NCBI GenBank assembly: GCA_945952315.1
Contig: CAMFIE010000028.1
Span: 1-54,441 of the forward strand
Length of the DNA stretch: 54,441 bases
Direction: 5' to 3'
Origin: an uncultured Rhizobium sp.
GTDB taxonomy: Bacteria > Pseudomonadota > Alphaproteobacteria > Rhizobiales > Rhizobiaceae
The notes beneath the pieces were generated by a model, which was not told where the DNA came from, did not search any database, and saw only the letters and a program-made list of their open reading frames with translations. Positions within the stretch are counted from its first letter, which is position 1, and each line of letters starts with the position of its first letter. Made by a program: the position numbers and the translations under genes. This document shows, one piece after another, positions 34,261 through 42,174 of this stretch.

Positions 34261-35112
34261 TCACGCTTTGGCTTCAATCTCGGCCAGCAGTGTTTGCGCC
34301 GACAGCTTGCCCAGCGCATTTGCCGCCAGAGGACTGTCACCTGTCAACAGGTTGCGGTCGCGATAGACTGCTCCGGATATATCCTTGTTCATGAGCTCAA
34401 AGCCCAGTGCCGTGAGTTTTTCCCCGAATTTCCAGGTCAGATGTCCCGGCATATAGCCGAAGTCCGGCGTCATTGCGTCCATGGCATCGGGAAATGCCAC
34501 GATTTTATACCCGCCGAAGACAGCCGGATCGGTAACAGCCAGAAATGCCGCCGGGCCATGGCACAAGGAAATCACGAAGGCCTTGCTGACCATCGCCCAT
34601 TCCAGCACAGCCCGTACGTCTTCGCTCTCTGGCAGACCGATCAAGGCGCCGTGGCCGCCGGGAATGAACACCGCGGCGTAGTCATCGAGGCCCCTCGCCA
34701 ACAGATCGGCAAGCCTGAAGGGTGTTCTGAATTCGGTGGCATATTTGTCGTAAAAGCCCTGCACTTCGGCATCTTCCGATGGCATTGCCCAATATTCAAA
34801 CTTGACGGGATTGCCGGAAACGGTTGCGACATCGAAAGCAAAGCCGGCCTTGTCGAGATGGTACATCGGCAGAAGCGTCTCGACCGGATGATTGCCGGTC
34901 GAGAAAAAACGGCCGTTGTCGGTCATCAGATAACGCTCGTCCGCGCCAATCAGCAATATCCGCTTGGCGCCCTTGTAAGGCGACGGATAATCCGCTCCGG
35001 CAAGATCGGATTTCGTGGAGGTAAACTGGCTGAGAGAATAGCGCGAAGGGAAAAACGCGTTCTTTTCCGCTGGATCGGGCTGCGGTCGCTTGTCTTGTTC
35101 CGGTGCGCTCAT
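34261..35112 (-). CDS. hchA: HchA/Hsp31-like DJ-1/PfpI superfamily protein (glyoxalase III-type)
   Basis: The product has 283 residues, the usual Hsp31 length. The nucleophile elbow is [11 protein letters not shown] with the catalytic Cys-His, and the oxyanion segment is [15 protein letters not shown], as in E. coli Hsp31. The N-terminal region ([16 protein letters not shown]) and [17 protein letters not shown] are also Hsp31-like. The family includes glutathione-independent glyoxalases (methylglyoxal to lactate) and holding chaperones. It is first gene of hchA–luxR–SDR, so detoxification of reactive carbonyls under a dedicated regulator is a reasonable inference. Confidence 0.9.
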   Translation of the reverse strand: MSAPEQDKRPQPDPAEKNAFFPSRYSLSQFTSTKSDLAGADYPSPYKGAKRILLIGADERYLMTDNGRFFSTGNHPVETLLPMYHLDKAGFAFDVATVSGNPVKFEYWAMPSEDAEVQGFYDKYATEFRTPFRLADLLARGLDDYAAVFIPGGHGALIGLPESEDVRAVLEWAMVSKAFVISLCHGPAAFLAVTDPAVFGGYKIVAFPDAMDAMTPDFGYMPGHLTWKFGEKLTALGFELMNKDISGAVYRDRNLLTGDSPLAANALGKLSAQTLLAEIEAKA

Positions 35113-35181
35113 GGGCTGTCTCCAAATAGGTGGTCGATTGAACAGGAGCGGACATTAGGACGCTTCAAGATTGCATCACAA

Positions 35182-35197
35182 TGAGGGTTTTCCCTCA
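35182..35197. promoter_or_regulatory. palindromic operator candidate upstream of hchA
   Basis: A perfect inverted repeat TGAGGG-N4-CCCTCA lies directly upstream of a possible minus-strand -35 (TTGTGA, 35081 side of 35076-35081 offset by 100: actual positions 35181-35176) with a -10-like CTAATG 17 bp further. That is where a LuxR-type activator would bind next to RNA polymerase. The dyad is seen; the regulator assignment is inferred. Confidence 0.45.
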
Positions 35198-35200
35198 ACA

Positions 35201-35508
35201 CATGGCCTTCTCCTGAAACTTTTCAATCCAGGGACAGACTTTTTCAGGACTGAAGAAAATGAATCCGGCACTGCCGCGCGGCCGCCATTTGCCTCGGGGA
35301 AGGCAGCCTCCATGTGGATTGAACAGCCCATTCACACCGATCGGAAACGCTCTCGATCATGAGCATCTTCCTGCAAAATTCGTTCTCTTCTGTAGTATTT
35401 TCCGCAAGATCCGAGCCGCGACAAATGAATTGACATTAAAAAGGCTCATGATAGCCCTGTTAACGATTCACCTGCGCAAAGAAGGTGAATGGAAAAAAGG
35501 GAAACGAA
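35201..35508. other. intergenic region before the small secreted protein
   Basis: About 300 bases with no convincing gene. A TTGACA near 35429 and an AT-rich patch at 35420-35460 may belong to the promoter of the 35509 gene. A TGAAAC motif at 35215 resembles the ECF -35 described at 14938 but has no CGTC at the right spacing. Confidence 0.35.
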
Positions 35509-35769
35509 ATGAAGAATACAAAAAGCGTTTTCATTGCAACAGCATGCAGTGTCATTGTGGCCTCATCTATTGCCGCTTATGCTGCGTTGCCACCAAAATA
35601 TCTAAGTATAAAGGGTGTAGAGGCCTGCCTGGGCAAAGAGCAGCAGGGGACGATGATCGCCGTCTGCCTCCCTCCGTCCAAGCCAAAAGGATGCGCCAAA
35701 AGCAGCTGGAAAAAACTGCTGAGCCTGAAAGGCGCCGATGCGGTTCCGCCATGCATGCTGCTGAAATAG
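35509..35769 (+). CDS. small secreted four-cysteine protein
   Basis: The product is 86 residues from the ATG at 35509, preceded by AAAAGGGAAA. The N-terminus (MKNTKSVFIATACSVIVASSIAAYA) is a signal peptide. The mature part has four Cys (EACLG, AVCLPPSKPKGCAK, PPCMLLK) and several Lys, so a small disulfide-bonded basic periplasmic or secreted protein is likely. I do not recognise the family. It stands alone, with gene-free regions on both sides. Confidence 0.65.
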   Translation: MKNTKSVFIATACSVIVASSIAAYAALPPKYLSIKGVEACLGKEQQGTMIAVCLPPSKPKGCAKSSWKKLLSLKGADAVPPCMLLK

Positions 35770-36192
35770 CATCTTCGGGAATGCACTGTCTGGTTGCGGC
35801 CAGCCAGTGCCTTTCTTGGGGAGAAACCGGTTCCGAACCACCCCGCCTCCCTGAATGAAGTCGGAAAACTCCAGCCTCCGCTGGTCCAGAAACCTGCGGC
35901 GGTTCATAACCGCCCAGGTTCTAATCGCCGCCGGATGAAAGATCAGTGGCAGGTCACTGTGAACGCAAATCAGACCAAAATATGTAATGAAATATTAACA
36001 TTCAGACCCTAAAAATTGATAAGTCGCAATTGCATTGCCGCCTGCGCGACGTGGCTCACACTGGATAGCTCGTAAAAGTGGCATCCAGTCCCATTCAAGT
36101 AAGCCTAGATTGATGCCCTTGTGATTATGCGCATTGGCAAAGAGCGGCATGTTCCCCCTTCGACCTTTGTACCGGCAAAAAGGTGTTTTTGC
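35770..36192. other. 423-bp gene-poor region before the chemotaxis receptor
   Basis: No convincing coding frame is seen. An AT-rich stretch at 35975-36025 and a weaker one near 36090-36120 are the likely promoter zones for the receptor gene. I could not assign a sigma class by eye. Confidence 0.35.
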
Positions 36193-37980
36193 ATGTTTGA
36201 TCTAATCGGCAGAGTGAATGCAAGCATTCTTGATGCCTTCAGCAAATCTCAAGCGATTATTGAGTTTGATATGAAGGGGAACATCCTACACGCCAATGAA
36301 AATTTCTGCCGGGCTTTGGGCTATGAGCTTTCGGAAATAAAAGGCAAGCACCACCGTATATTTGTCGACCCTGCAGAAAGCGCCGAACAGGCCTATGGCC
36401 ATTTCTGGGAGAAGCTTGGTCGTGGTGAATTCGATGCGGGCCAATACAAGCGAATTGCAAAAGGGGGCAAGGAAATATGGATCGAAGCATCCTATAACCC
36501 CGTTTTCGTCGGAAAGCGCCTCCTGAAGGTGGTGAAGATTGCAACCGACATTACCGCCCAGAAACTGAAGGCCATGGAGGATGCAGGCAAGCTTTCGGCC
36601 TTGTCACGGGCACAGGCGGTGATCGAATTCACACCGCATGGCGAGATCCTGACCGCAAACGAGAACTTTCTGAAAACCCTTGGATATCAGGCTCAGGAAA
36701 TCGTCGGTCGGCACCATTCCATGTTTTGCGAGCCGGGATATTCGAAAAGCGAGGACTACGCGCTCTTCTGGCAGCGGCTGGCAGCGGGTGAATACATTTC
36801 AGATGAATTCCTGCGCATCGGCAAGGCCGGAAAGCAGGTCTGGATTCAGGCAACCTACAATCCGATCCTTGATTTCAATGGAAAGGTGTTCAAGGTCGTC
36901 AAGTTTGCGAGCGACGTCACGCCCCGGGTGCAGAACGTAGAGGCACTTGCAATTGCGCTTCGGCATCTTGCCGATGGCGATTTGATGCAGCAGTTGAACA
37001 CACCGTTCCTTCCCGCGCTCGAAACGTTGAGAGTGGATTTCAACAACACCGCCAACAAGCTTTGTTCGGCCATTCAGGAAGTAGCAGAAAACGCGAGCGC
37101 CATTTCTTCAGCCTCGACGGAAATCAGCTCGGCATCGAATGATCTGGCTCAAAGAACCGAGCGCCAGGCGGCTTCTATTGAACAGACAGCGGCAGCTCTT
37201 GAAGAAATTACGACCACCGGGAATGACTCAAGCCAGCGCGCCCAGGAAGCCGGCATGCTTGTACGGAAGACCAAGGAGAATGCAGAGCGTTCCGGCCTGA
37301 TCGTCCGCGAAGCGATTGTCGCCATGGGCAAGATCGAGGCCTCTGCGTCTGAAATCGGCAGCATCATCGGCGTCATCGATGAAATTGCTTTTCAAACAAA
37401 CCTGCTTGCGCTGAATGCGGGCGTCGAAGCCGCCCGGGCCGGAGAAGCAGGCAAGGGTTTTGCCGTGGTTGCTCAGGAAGTCCGCGAACTGGCCCAGCGC
37501 TCGGCCAAGGCCGCCAAGGAAATCAAGGATCTGATCAGCACCTCGAATAGCCACGTTAAAAATGGCGTCTCGCTGGTCGGAGATACGGGCAAAGCACTTG
37601 AGGACATTGTCGAGCACGTTGTTCGGGTCGATGGCAACGTTGGCTCAATCGTCGAGTCCTCGAAGGAGCAGGCAACGGGCCTGCGGGAAATCAACACTGC
37701 CGTCAACACCATGGATCAAGGCACTCAGCAGAACGCGGCGATGGTGGAGCAAACGTCAGCCGCTGCCCACAGTCTGGCGAAGGACGCGGAAACCCTCTTC
37801 AGGATCGTTTCCCAGTTTAAGGTTGGGGCAAGCCGAAGCGGTCAAGCACAGCGAATGGGCCATGAAAGAAGCAAGCAACCCGCTCCACTTGAAGTGCCCG
37901 GAAAGCCGAATGCGCCTCAAAGGCAAACTATGTCGCTGGGAAATGCTGCAGTAAAAACGGAATCTTGGGAAGAGTTCTGA
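36193..37980 (+). CDS. soluble methyl-accepting chemotaxis protein with two PAS domains
   Basis: The product is 595 residues from the ATG at 36193 behind AAGGTG. Two PAS domains (about 10-130 and 135-255) share the pattern NILHANENFCRALGY / EILTANENFLKTLGY, showing an internal duplication. There is no TM helix, so the receptor is cytoplasmic. A short HAMP-like linker is followed by a signalling domain with the hairpin tip IIGVIDEIAFQTNLLALNAGVEAARAG. The C-terminus ends SWEEF, matching the WxxF-type pentapeptide that tethers CheR/CheB. PAS domains suggest sensing of redox, energy or a small ligand. The following small gene probably shares its transcript. Confidence 0.92.
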   Translation: MFDLIGRVNASILDAFSKSQAIIEFDMKGNILHANENFCRALGYELSEIKGKHHRIFVDPAESAEQAYGHFWEKLGRGEFDAGQYKRIAKGGKEIWIEASYNPVFVGKRLLKVVKIATDITAQKLKAMEDAGKLSALSRAQAVIEFTPHGEILTANENFLKTLGYQAQEIVGRHHSMFCEPGYSKSEDYALFWQRLAAGEYISDEFLRIGKAGKQVWIQATYNPILDFNGKVFKVVKFASDVTPRVQNVEALAIALRHLADGDLMQQLNTPFLPALETLRVDFNNTANKLCSAIQEVAENASAISSASTEISSASNDLAQRTERQAASIEQTAAALEEITTTGNDSSQRAQEAGMLVRKTKENAERSGLIVREAIVAMGKIEASASEIGSIIGVIDEIAFQTNLLALNAGVEAARAGEAGKGFAVVAQEVRELAQRSAKAAKEIKDLISTSNSHVKNGVSLVGDTGKALEDIVEHVVRVDGNVGSIVESSKEQATGLREINTAVNTMDQGTQQNAAMVEQTSAAAHSLAKDAETLFRIVSQFKVGASRSGQAQRMGHERSKQPAPLEVPGKPNAPQRQTMSLGNAAVKTESWEEF

Positions 37981-38042
37981 ACCAAGCCCGATCAAATTGC
38001 GTAGCCCTGTAGCGGACCAACCTTGGTTAAGGGAGACAGATA

Positions 38043-38240
38043 TTGGCCCAGTCCGAAACAGGATACATCAAGCAGCAATTGCAGAACTGCTCTGAGCCAA
38101 AGAAAACGACGAAAGAGATGACGCCTGAAGAGCGCATGGATTTCATGCTCAGAATGTCATTGAAGGCCGCAGAGGACTTGGAATTGATGCTCAGTGCTCT
38201 CCAGGCGGTTCAGAATAACCCACCGGACCAGAAGCTTTGA
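38043..38240 (+). CDS. small helical protein following the chemotaxis receptor
   Basis: The product is 65 residues from a TTG at 38043, with AAGGGAGA upstream at suitable spacing. It is charged and probably helical (MTPEERMDFMLRMSLKAAEDLELML). No family is recognised. It lies 62 bp after the receptor stop and before a strong terminator, so it is the second gene of that transcript. It could be a receptor-associated small protein, but that is only position-based. Confidence 0.6.
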   Translation: MAQSETGYIKQQLQNCSEPKKTTKEMTPEERMDFMLRMSLKAAEDLELMLSALQAVQNNPPDQKL

Positions 38241-38283
38241 TCAAGGCTGCATGCTGGCAGTCAAATCAAACACAATAGATTCT

Positions 38284-38316
38284 GCCGCCTGAGAACATCG
38301 TATCAGGCGGCTTTTT
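38284..38316 (+). terminator. intrinsic terminator of the chemotaxis receptor operon
   Basis: A 9-bp stem (GCCGCCTGA, 38284-38292 with 38303-38311) and 10-nt loop are followed by TTTTT, 43 bp after the stop of the small gene. Confidence 0.85.
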
Positions 38317-38440
38317 GTATTTCGTAGGTCAGAGCGTTGAATTCCACTGAAAAGCGACCCGGCCCGGGAACAGCGAGAACGTAGTCGCCGTTAATGCTCG
38401 AAAAAACCATGACAACGGCCTGGATACCGATCCACTCGGC
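38303..38440 (-). other. possible short coding remnant next to the prophage junction
   Basis: Reading minus, a 45-codon frame ends at the stop 38305-38303. It contains VMVFSSINGDYVLAVPGPG and then FSVEFNALTYEIQKAA, which looks protein-like, but it has a stop upstream and only a weak ribosome site before the single Met. The overlapping frames to about 38640 are also open. It may be the end of a decayed host gene. No family recognised. Confidence 0.25.
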
Positions 38441-38704
38441 CTATCGCGAATGGATCGAGCGAGCTCCGGTCTGCAACAGCGGCATTCTTCACGCGGGATC
38501 TCGAACAAATCAATACCGAACAGCCGATGAACTTCAGAGCGAATAGCAGAAGCTGATGCAGGCACGGTGGAAAGACATTCAGCCTGCGGCTTTCCGGAAC
38601 AGGAACGGATCGTGATTTGGAAACCGCATCCAATTTCTTGAAAACCAGCAGTGTTTTAGTGAAAAGGTATATTCTGTCTTATCCAGGAGATCCAGAAAGA
38701 CGAA

Positions 38705-38750
<46 letters not shown>

Positions 38751-38797
38751 TAAGATGATCTAAAGCGATATCAATGACTTGGATTTGAGACATTTTC

Positions 38798-38828
38798 CGT
38801 GAAGCGCAGTCTTACACTGCGCTTCACG
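38798..38828 (-). terminator. 12-bp hairpin at the end of the prophage late operon
   Basis: A perfect 12-bp stem (38798-38809 with 38817-38828) and 7-nt loop lies directly after the stop codon of the last late gene. There is no T-run on the minus strand (CGGAAAA follows), so it may be a mRNA-stabilising or factor-dependent end rather than a classic terminator. Confidence 0.5.
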
Positions 38829-38829
38829 A

Positions 38830-39120
38830 TCACTTGGACTGGTTATCAGAGATGCGGTCGATGCGCGTAGAAATTCGATCGACGGCCGATTTCAGGTACT
38901 CAACACCAGTCATTATTTCATCGCGGGTTTCGCGCAGCACCGTACGAGACACATAGTTTTCGGCGACATGCAGCCGGTGATCAGCAACATCCTTGTTGGT
39001 TGCTGACAAGGCTTTTTCTACTGCCTTGTTCTTCGCTTCGAGGCGGGCCCATATGCCGCCGACGAAGCCAGCAACCATGATGAAAAACCCGGTGAACTTC
39101 ATCACATCATCAATCGTCAT
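38830..39120 (-). CDS. phage membrane protein with one TM and coiled coil
   Basis: The product has 96 residues behind AAGGAATGAG. A TM helix spans about 8-25 (FTGFFIMVAGFVGGIWA), followed by a heptad-rich helix to the C-terminus (VLRETRDEIMTGVEYLKSAVDRISTRIDRISDNQ). Being last in the late operon after holin and endolysin, it could be a lysis accessory (spanin-like or second holin). No family signature confirms this. Confidence 0.65.
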   Translation of the reverse strand: MTIDDVMKFTGFFIMVAGFVGGIWARLEAKNKAVEKALSATNKDVADHRLHVAENYVSRTVLRETRDEIMTGVEYLKSAVDRISTRIDRISDNQSK

Positions 39121-39131
39121 CCGCTCATTCC

Positions 39132-40166
39132 TTACGGCGAAACATAACCCTGGGCATTCACGAAGACGCTGCTCACAGCCCCGCAGGCAATGTTCAGAGC
39201 AGTGTTTGCCGTGGATTTGATCGGAGTGATAAACTCGATATCAATGGGCGTTGCCATGGACGCAGGCAATTGGCATTGCCATTTGACGGTGGCCCCATCC
39301 TTTACGACGAATGTCGTTGCAGCAGCGCCCGTGTTCTGCAGCTGCAAAGATGTCATACAGTTGCGGAGACCCACAGCAGCGGCCTTGATTACCGTATCCG
39401 TAGTTACGATGATAGTTCCGTTGTAATCCCAGGTGGCACCAAAACGATAGTCCGGTAATGTTGCCTGTCCAAGGCGTGCGACAGCGCCCTGCACTGTCAG
39501 CACCGTACCGGCCGTTGAAACGCGCACGCGCACCCAGTGATAGCCTGCAGGCGAGAAGCGATACGTGGAGGCAGTGGAAATCGTGAGCCCGATCAATCCC
39601 GGTACCTTCACATCCTGAACCGGGATTGTGTCCCAGGTCGCGAGTGTCGGATCGTTTGTACCCTCTACAGTGAGCACGGTCGTCGTGATAGCTGAGATCT
39701 GGATATCGATTTCGGAGATGCCGGATGCATCGAGTGGCCCCAGCAGCACACCATTCAGCGCTACCGTGTACGACCAAGGCAAAGAAACAGAAGCGGCCGG
39801 GAGACCATAGGTCGCGATGAGCGCATTTACTGAACCAGAGGTGAAGGCGCTCATGCGTGCGCGGATGAAGACACTCCCGCCGTTCGGTACGTCGATCAGC
39901 CAGATGCCAGCAAGTGTGGTGGTCGATACCGCTTGCGCCGTAGGCGTGGACAGCGGGAGCGCTTTCACCGCTGTCCAGGTTGCCCCATCTGTGGAGACTT
40001 CAAAGGAAACTGTTCCGACGAATTGCGCAGTTGCCCCCGGCTGGTTGACCAGGGAAAGCACATAGGTCATCCCGCCTTCGACTTCCCAGCGAGCCTCGGT
40101 ATTGAGCGCATTGAGCAAGATGGAGGCTGGTTGCGATATCACTCGCGCCGGATTGACATTGACCAT
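39132..40166 (-). CDS. phage structural protein of unknown role (beta-rich)
   Basis: The product has 344 residues, behind AAGGGGAAAG. It is rich in Thr, Val, Ala and Gly with alternating hydrophobic patterns, suggesting beta-sandwich repeats (FVGTVSFEVSTDGATWTAVKALP; TVLTVEGTNDPTLATWDTIP). The repeated xxDGATW / NDPTLATW units look like tandem domains, as in decoration or receptor-binding proteins. It lies between the holin and the last gene. No exact family recognised. Confidence 0.6.
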   Translation of the reverse strand: MVNVNPARVISQPASILLNALNTEARWEVEGGMTYVLSLVNQPGATAQFVGTVSFEVSTDGATWTAVKALPLSTPTAQAVSTTTLAGIWLIDVPNGGSVFIRARMSAFTSGSVNALIATYGLPAASVSLPWSYTVALNGVLLGPLDASGISEIDIQISAITTTVLTVEGTNDPTLATWDTIPVQDVKVPGLIGLTISTASTYRFSPAGYHWVRVRVSTAGTVLTVQGAVARLGQATLPDYRFGATWDYNGTIIVTTDTVIKAAAVGLRNCMTSLQLQNTGAAATTFVVKDGATVKWQCQLPASMATPIDIEFITPIKSTANTALNIACGAVSSVFVNAQGYVSP

Positions 40167-40208
40167 TGGGCTTTCCCCTTCCTGTTGAAGCCGTGCGCCT
40201 GGTGCGCG

Positions 40209-40715
40209 TTACCGCTTGAAAATCTGCTTGGCCGTGTGGCCGCCCATGTAGAGGCCGGAATAGACCGTGAAGACGGTGACGAGCTCCGGGAAGCTGACAA
40301 GCGGCCGGATCTGCACGGCACTGCCAGCGGCGATGAACAGGGCATTCAGGAGCGGCGTTCCGATCACATCCCAAAGGATGCAAAGAAGCATCAGCCACAT
40401 GCCCGCAGGCCGCCACATCCAGCCGAAGGCGCTGTCCTTCTGCATTTCAGCGAGCATCAGATCATTTCCCGCTTTCTGCGCCTCGAGCGAGGCGCTGGCG
40501 AGCTGCTGCTCGACAGCAATCACTGCGCCCTCGAGATCATCCGGATGAACCTGGTTGAGCGCATCCGGTGATTGGGCACCTGCTTTTTGCGTGATCGCAT
40601 CAACAACAGCGCCGCCGATCGTGCCGACATTCCCGCCGACGGTGTCAGTGAGTAGCTTCTTGATAATCGGAGCGCCTACCTTGGTGGCAACATCGAGGAT
40701 GATATCGAGGCTCAT
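40209..40715 (-). CDS. phage holin (3TM, GTA-holin-like)
   Basis: The product has 168 residues. A helical N-terminal part is followed by two or three hydrophobic helices near the C-terminus, with WMWRPAGMWLMLLCILWD as the landmark and LVTVFTVYSGLYMGGHTAKQ at the end. This pattern is that of the 3TM holins found in gene-transfer agents and rhizobial phages. It overlaps the endolysin gene by 4 bp and would form the membrane pore for lysis. Confidence 0.82.
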   Translation of the reverse strand: MSLDIILDVATKVGAPIIKKLLTDTVGGNVGTIGGAVVDAITQKAGAQSPDALNQVHPDDLEGAVIAVEQQLASASLEAQKAGNDLMLAEMQKDSAFGWMWRPAGMWLMLLCILWDVIGTPLLNALFIAAGSAVQIRPLVSFPELVTVFTVYSGLYMGGHTAKQIFKR

Positions 40716-41464
40716 GCTGCAGCTCCTTCAAAAGCTTCGGCCCGTGCTTTCGCCAGTCGGGCATGGTGGATGGAGTAGAGGGCGACCAGCAGAAAAATCG
40801 CTGCCAGGCCGCCCAGGAGCGCGATCGCCGTCCAATCGACGTGCGATGCGGTAGTGGCTGCCGGAATAGCACCAGCGCCCGCGCTAGCCCCGCCAGAGGC
40901 CTTTGCAGTTTTGGTGCGTTGCTGCGCTACCGTGCGTTCATGCTCGGCAGTGCTTCCGGCAATTTCCTTGAAACGATTATCGCTGGCGCCGGTCGCGGCC
41001 GACAGCATCTTGAGGGCCTGCACTTCGATATCCGCGACACGGCGGGCCCAGCCTTTGCCGAATACTTTCCATGTCTTCAAACCCTGCAGGAAGCTGGAGC
41101 GAGCCCGGCAAATGGAGCGGATCAGTTCAGCGCTGGAAAGCTGCTGGGCCTGGAACTTCTTCAGCCAGGCGAGCGAACGGCCGGGGCCGGAATTCACGGC
41201 CGGATCATAGACGGCAAGATCGACACCAGGCGCAAGGCGATCGCAGCCGCATGCTTCCCAGTAGTTTTTGCGGTAGATCTCGAGCGCCTCGCCTTTGGTT
41301 ATCAACCGAACGGATCTCAGCGGGAGACCCTTGCTGCGCCGGAAGGCGTCATAGGTAGCCTGGATGACGCCCCACATGGTTTTGCCGCCGGGATCGTCCG
41401 GATGATCGGACCATCCACCCTCCCATTTCGAAGTCACGGCATGGCATTGATCAAAGCGGTCCAT
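40712..41464 (-). CDS. phage endolysin, GH108 muramidase with C-terminal membrane anchor
   Basis: The product has 250 residues. The N-terminal WEGGWSDHPDDPGGKTMWGV (catalytic Glu in EGG) is the signature of the GH108 N-acetylmuramidases, and LAVYDPAVNSGPGRS matches the following conserved block. The C-terminus has an Ala/Gly-rich linker and a TM helix (ALLGGLAAIFLLVALYSI), so the enzyme may be membrane-tethered until the holin fires. It overlaps the holin gene by 4 bp. Confidence 0.85.
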   Translation of the reverse strand: MDRFDQCHAVTSKWEGGWSDHPDDPGGKTMWGVIQATYDAFRRSKGLPLRSVRLITKGEALEIYRKNYWEACGCDRLAPGVDLAVYDPAVNSGPGRSLAWLKKFQAQQLSSAELIRSICRARSSFLQGLKTWKVFGKGWARRVADIEVQALKMLSAATGASDNRFKEIAGSTAEHERTVAQQRTKTAKASGGASAGAGAIPAATTASHVDWTAIALLGGLAAIFLLVALYSIHHARLAKARAEAFEGAAA

Positions 41465-41530
41465 GGTTTGCCCTCTGTTTCAGGCAAAGATAAAGGCCAT
41501 GGAGCGTAGTTTAGTGCGCGCTGGTGCAGA

Positions 41531-41797
41531 TCAGGCTTTACGCAGGCGCTTGAGGGCGAGATAAGCGGGCCCGAAAATGAGCAATCCACCGACCATCACA
41601 AGGGCAATCCAGGCATGACCGGAGGATGAAACGCACTTTCCGAGCTCGAAAGCTGCTGCAGCTGTCTGCTCGGAAAGGTCATGAACACGGCAGCAGTCGA
41701 GCCACTCATGGCCATTGCCGCCCAGCCAAGTCGGGATACCATCCGGCCAGTAGCTGCATTCCATGTCAGGTTTCAGAGTGTCGCCGCCCATCGCCAC
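41531..41797 (-). CDS. small membrane protein with phospholipase-A2-like CCxxHD motif
   Basis: The product is 88 residues from a GTG at 41797, 6 nt after AAGG; it overlaps the upstream gene by 25 bp in another frame. LGGNGHEWLDCCRVHD resembles the sPLA2 active-site helix CCxxHD, where His and Asp are catalytic. Additional Cys are at ECSYW and GKCVSS. A TM helix follows (WIALVMVGGLLIFGPAYLAL). Calcium-loop and second Asp residues are not clearly present. Located with the lysis genes, it may attack or bind membrane lipids. Inference only. Confidence 0.6.
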   Translation of the reverse strand: MAMGGDTLKPDMECSYWPDGIPTWLGGNGHEWLDCCRVHDLSEQTAAAAFELGKCVSSSGHAWIALVMVGGLLIFGPAYLALKRLRKA

Positions 41798-42174
41798 ATA
41801 ACCTTGAACTGCTCTTCAGGGAGCCCCATCATTGTGCGGATTTTGGAAATGGCCGGATGGTCATAGACATAGTCCTGAGACTTGCGGATCTCGATCAGGG
41901 TCCATTCCCGTTCTTCGGCATCCGATATCTGCTTAACCGCTGCCACCACCATTTCCTCAGTGATCCCGGCCTGAAGAGCGGTAAGCCAGAGTTGGCGCTG
42001 AGTTAGCGCGGGCATCGGAGGATCAGCAGAGACATTAATCGGCAGCTCAAAGTTTCCATCAACGAGCCTGTAGCCCGGCTGCACGAAGTCTGGCACTTCA
42101 ATGTAACCGTCAGGCGGATCGTCGGTAAGGTCAAGCTGAACAACGTCACCATCAACAATAAGTGCATGCGCCAT
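41773..42174 (-). CDS. tail-fibre-associated hypothetical protein
   Basis: The product has 133 residues. The ATG overlaps the tail fibre stop by one base (TAATG), so it is translationally coupled. It has an acidic N-terminal half and a C-terminal segment TQRQLWLTALQAGITEEMVVAAVKQI, as in phage proteins with tail-fibre-assembly-like C-termini. A role as fibre chaperone or assembly protein is suggested by position; the match is weak. Confidence 0.55.
   Translation of the reverse strand: MAHALIVDGDVVQLDLTDDPPDGYIEVPDFVQPGYRLVDGNFELPINVSADPPMPALTQRQLWLTALQAGITEEMVVAAVKQISDAEEREWTLIEIRKSQDYVYDHPAISKIRTMMGLPEEQFKVMWRWAATL

Noticed and set aside
35213-35245. TGAAAC box near 35215 as a third ECF promoter of the 14.9-kb type
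   Set aside because: No CGTC is present 16-18 bp downstream.
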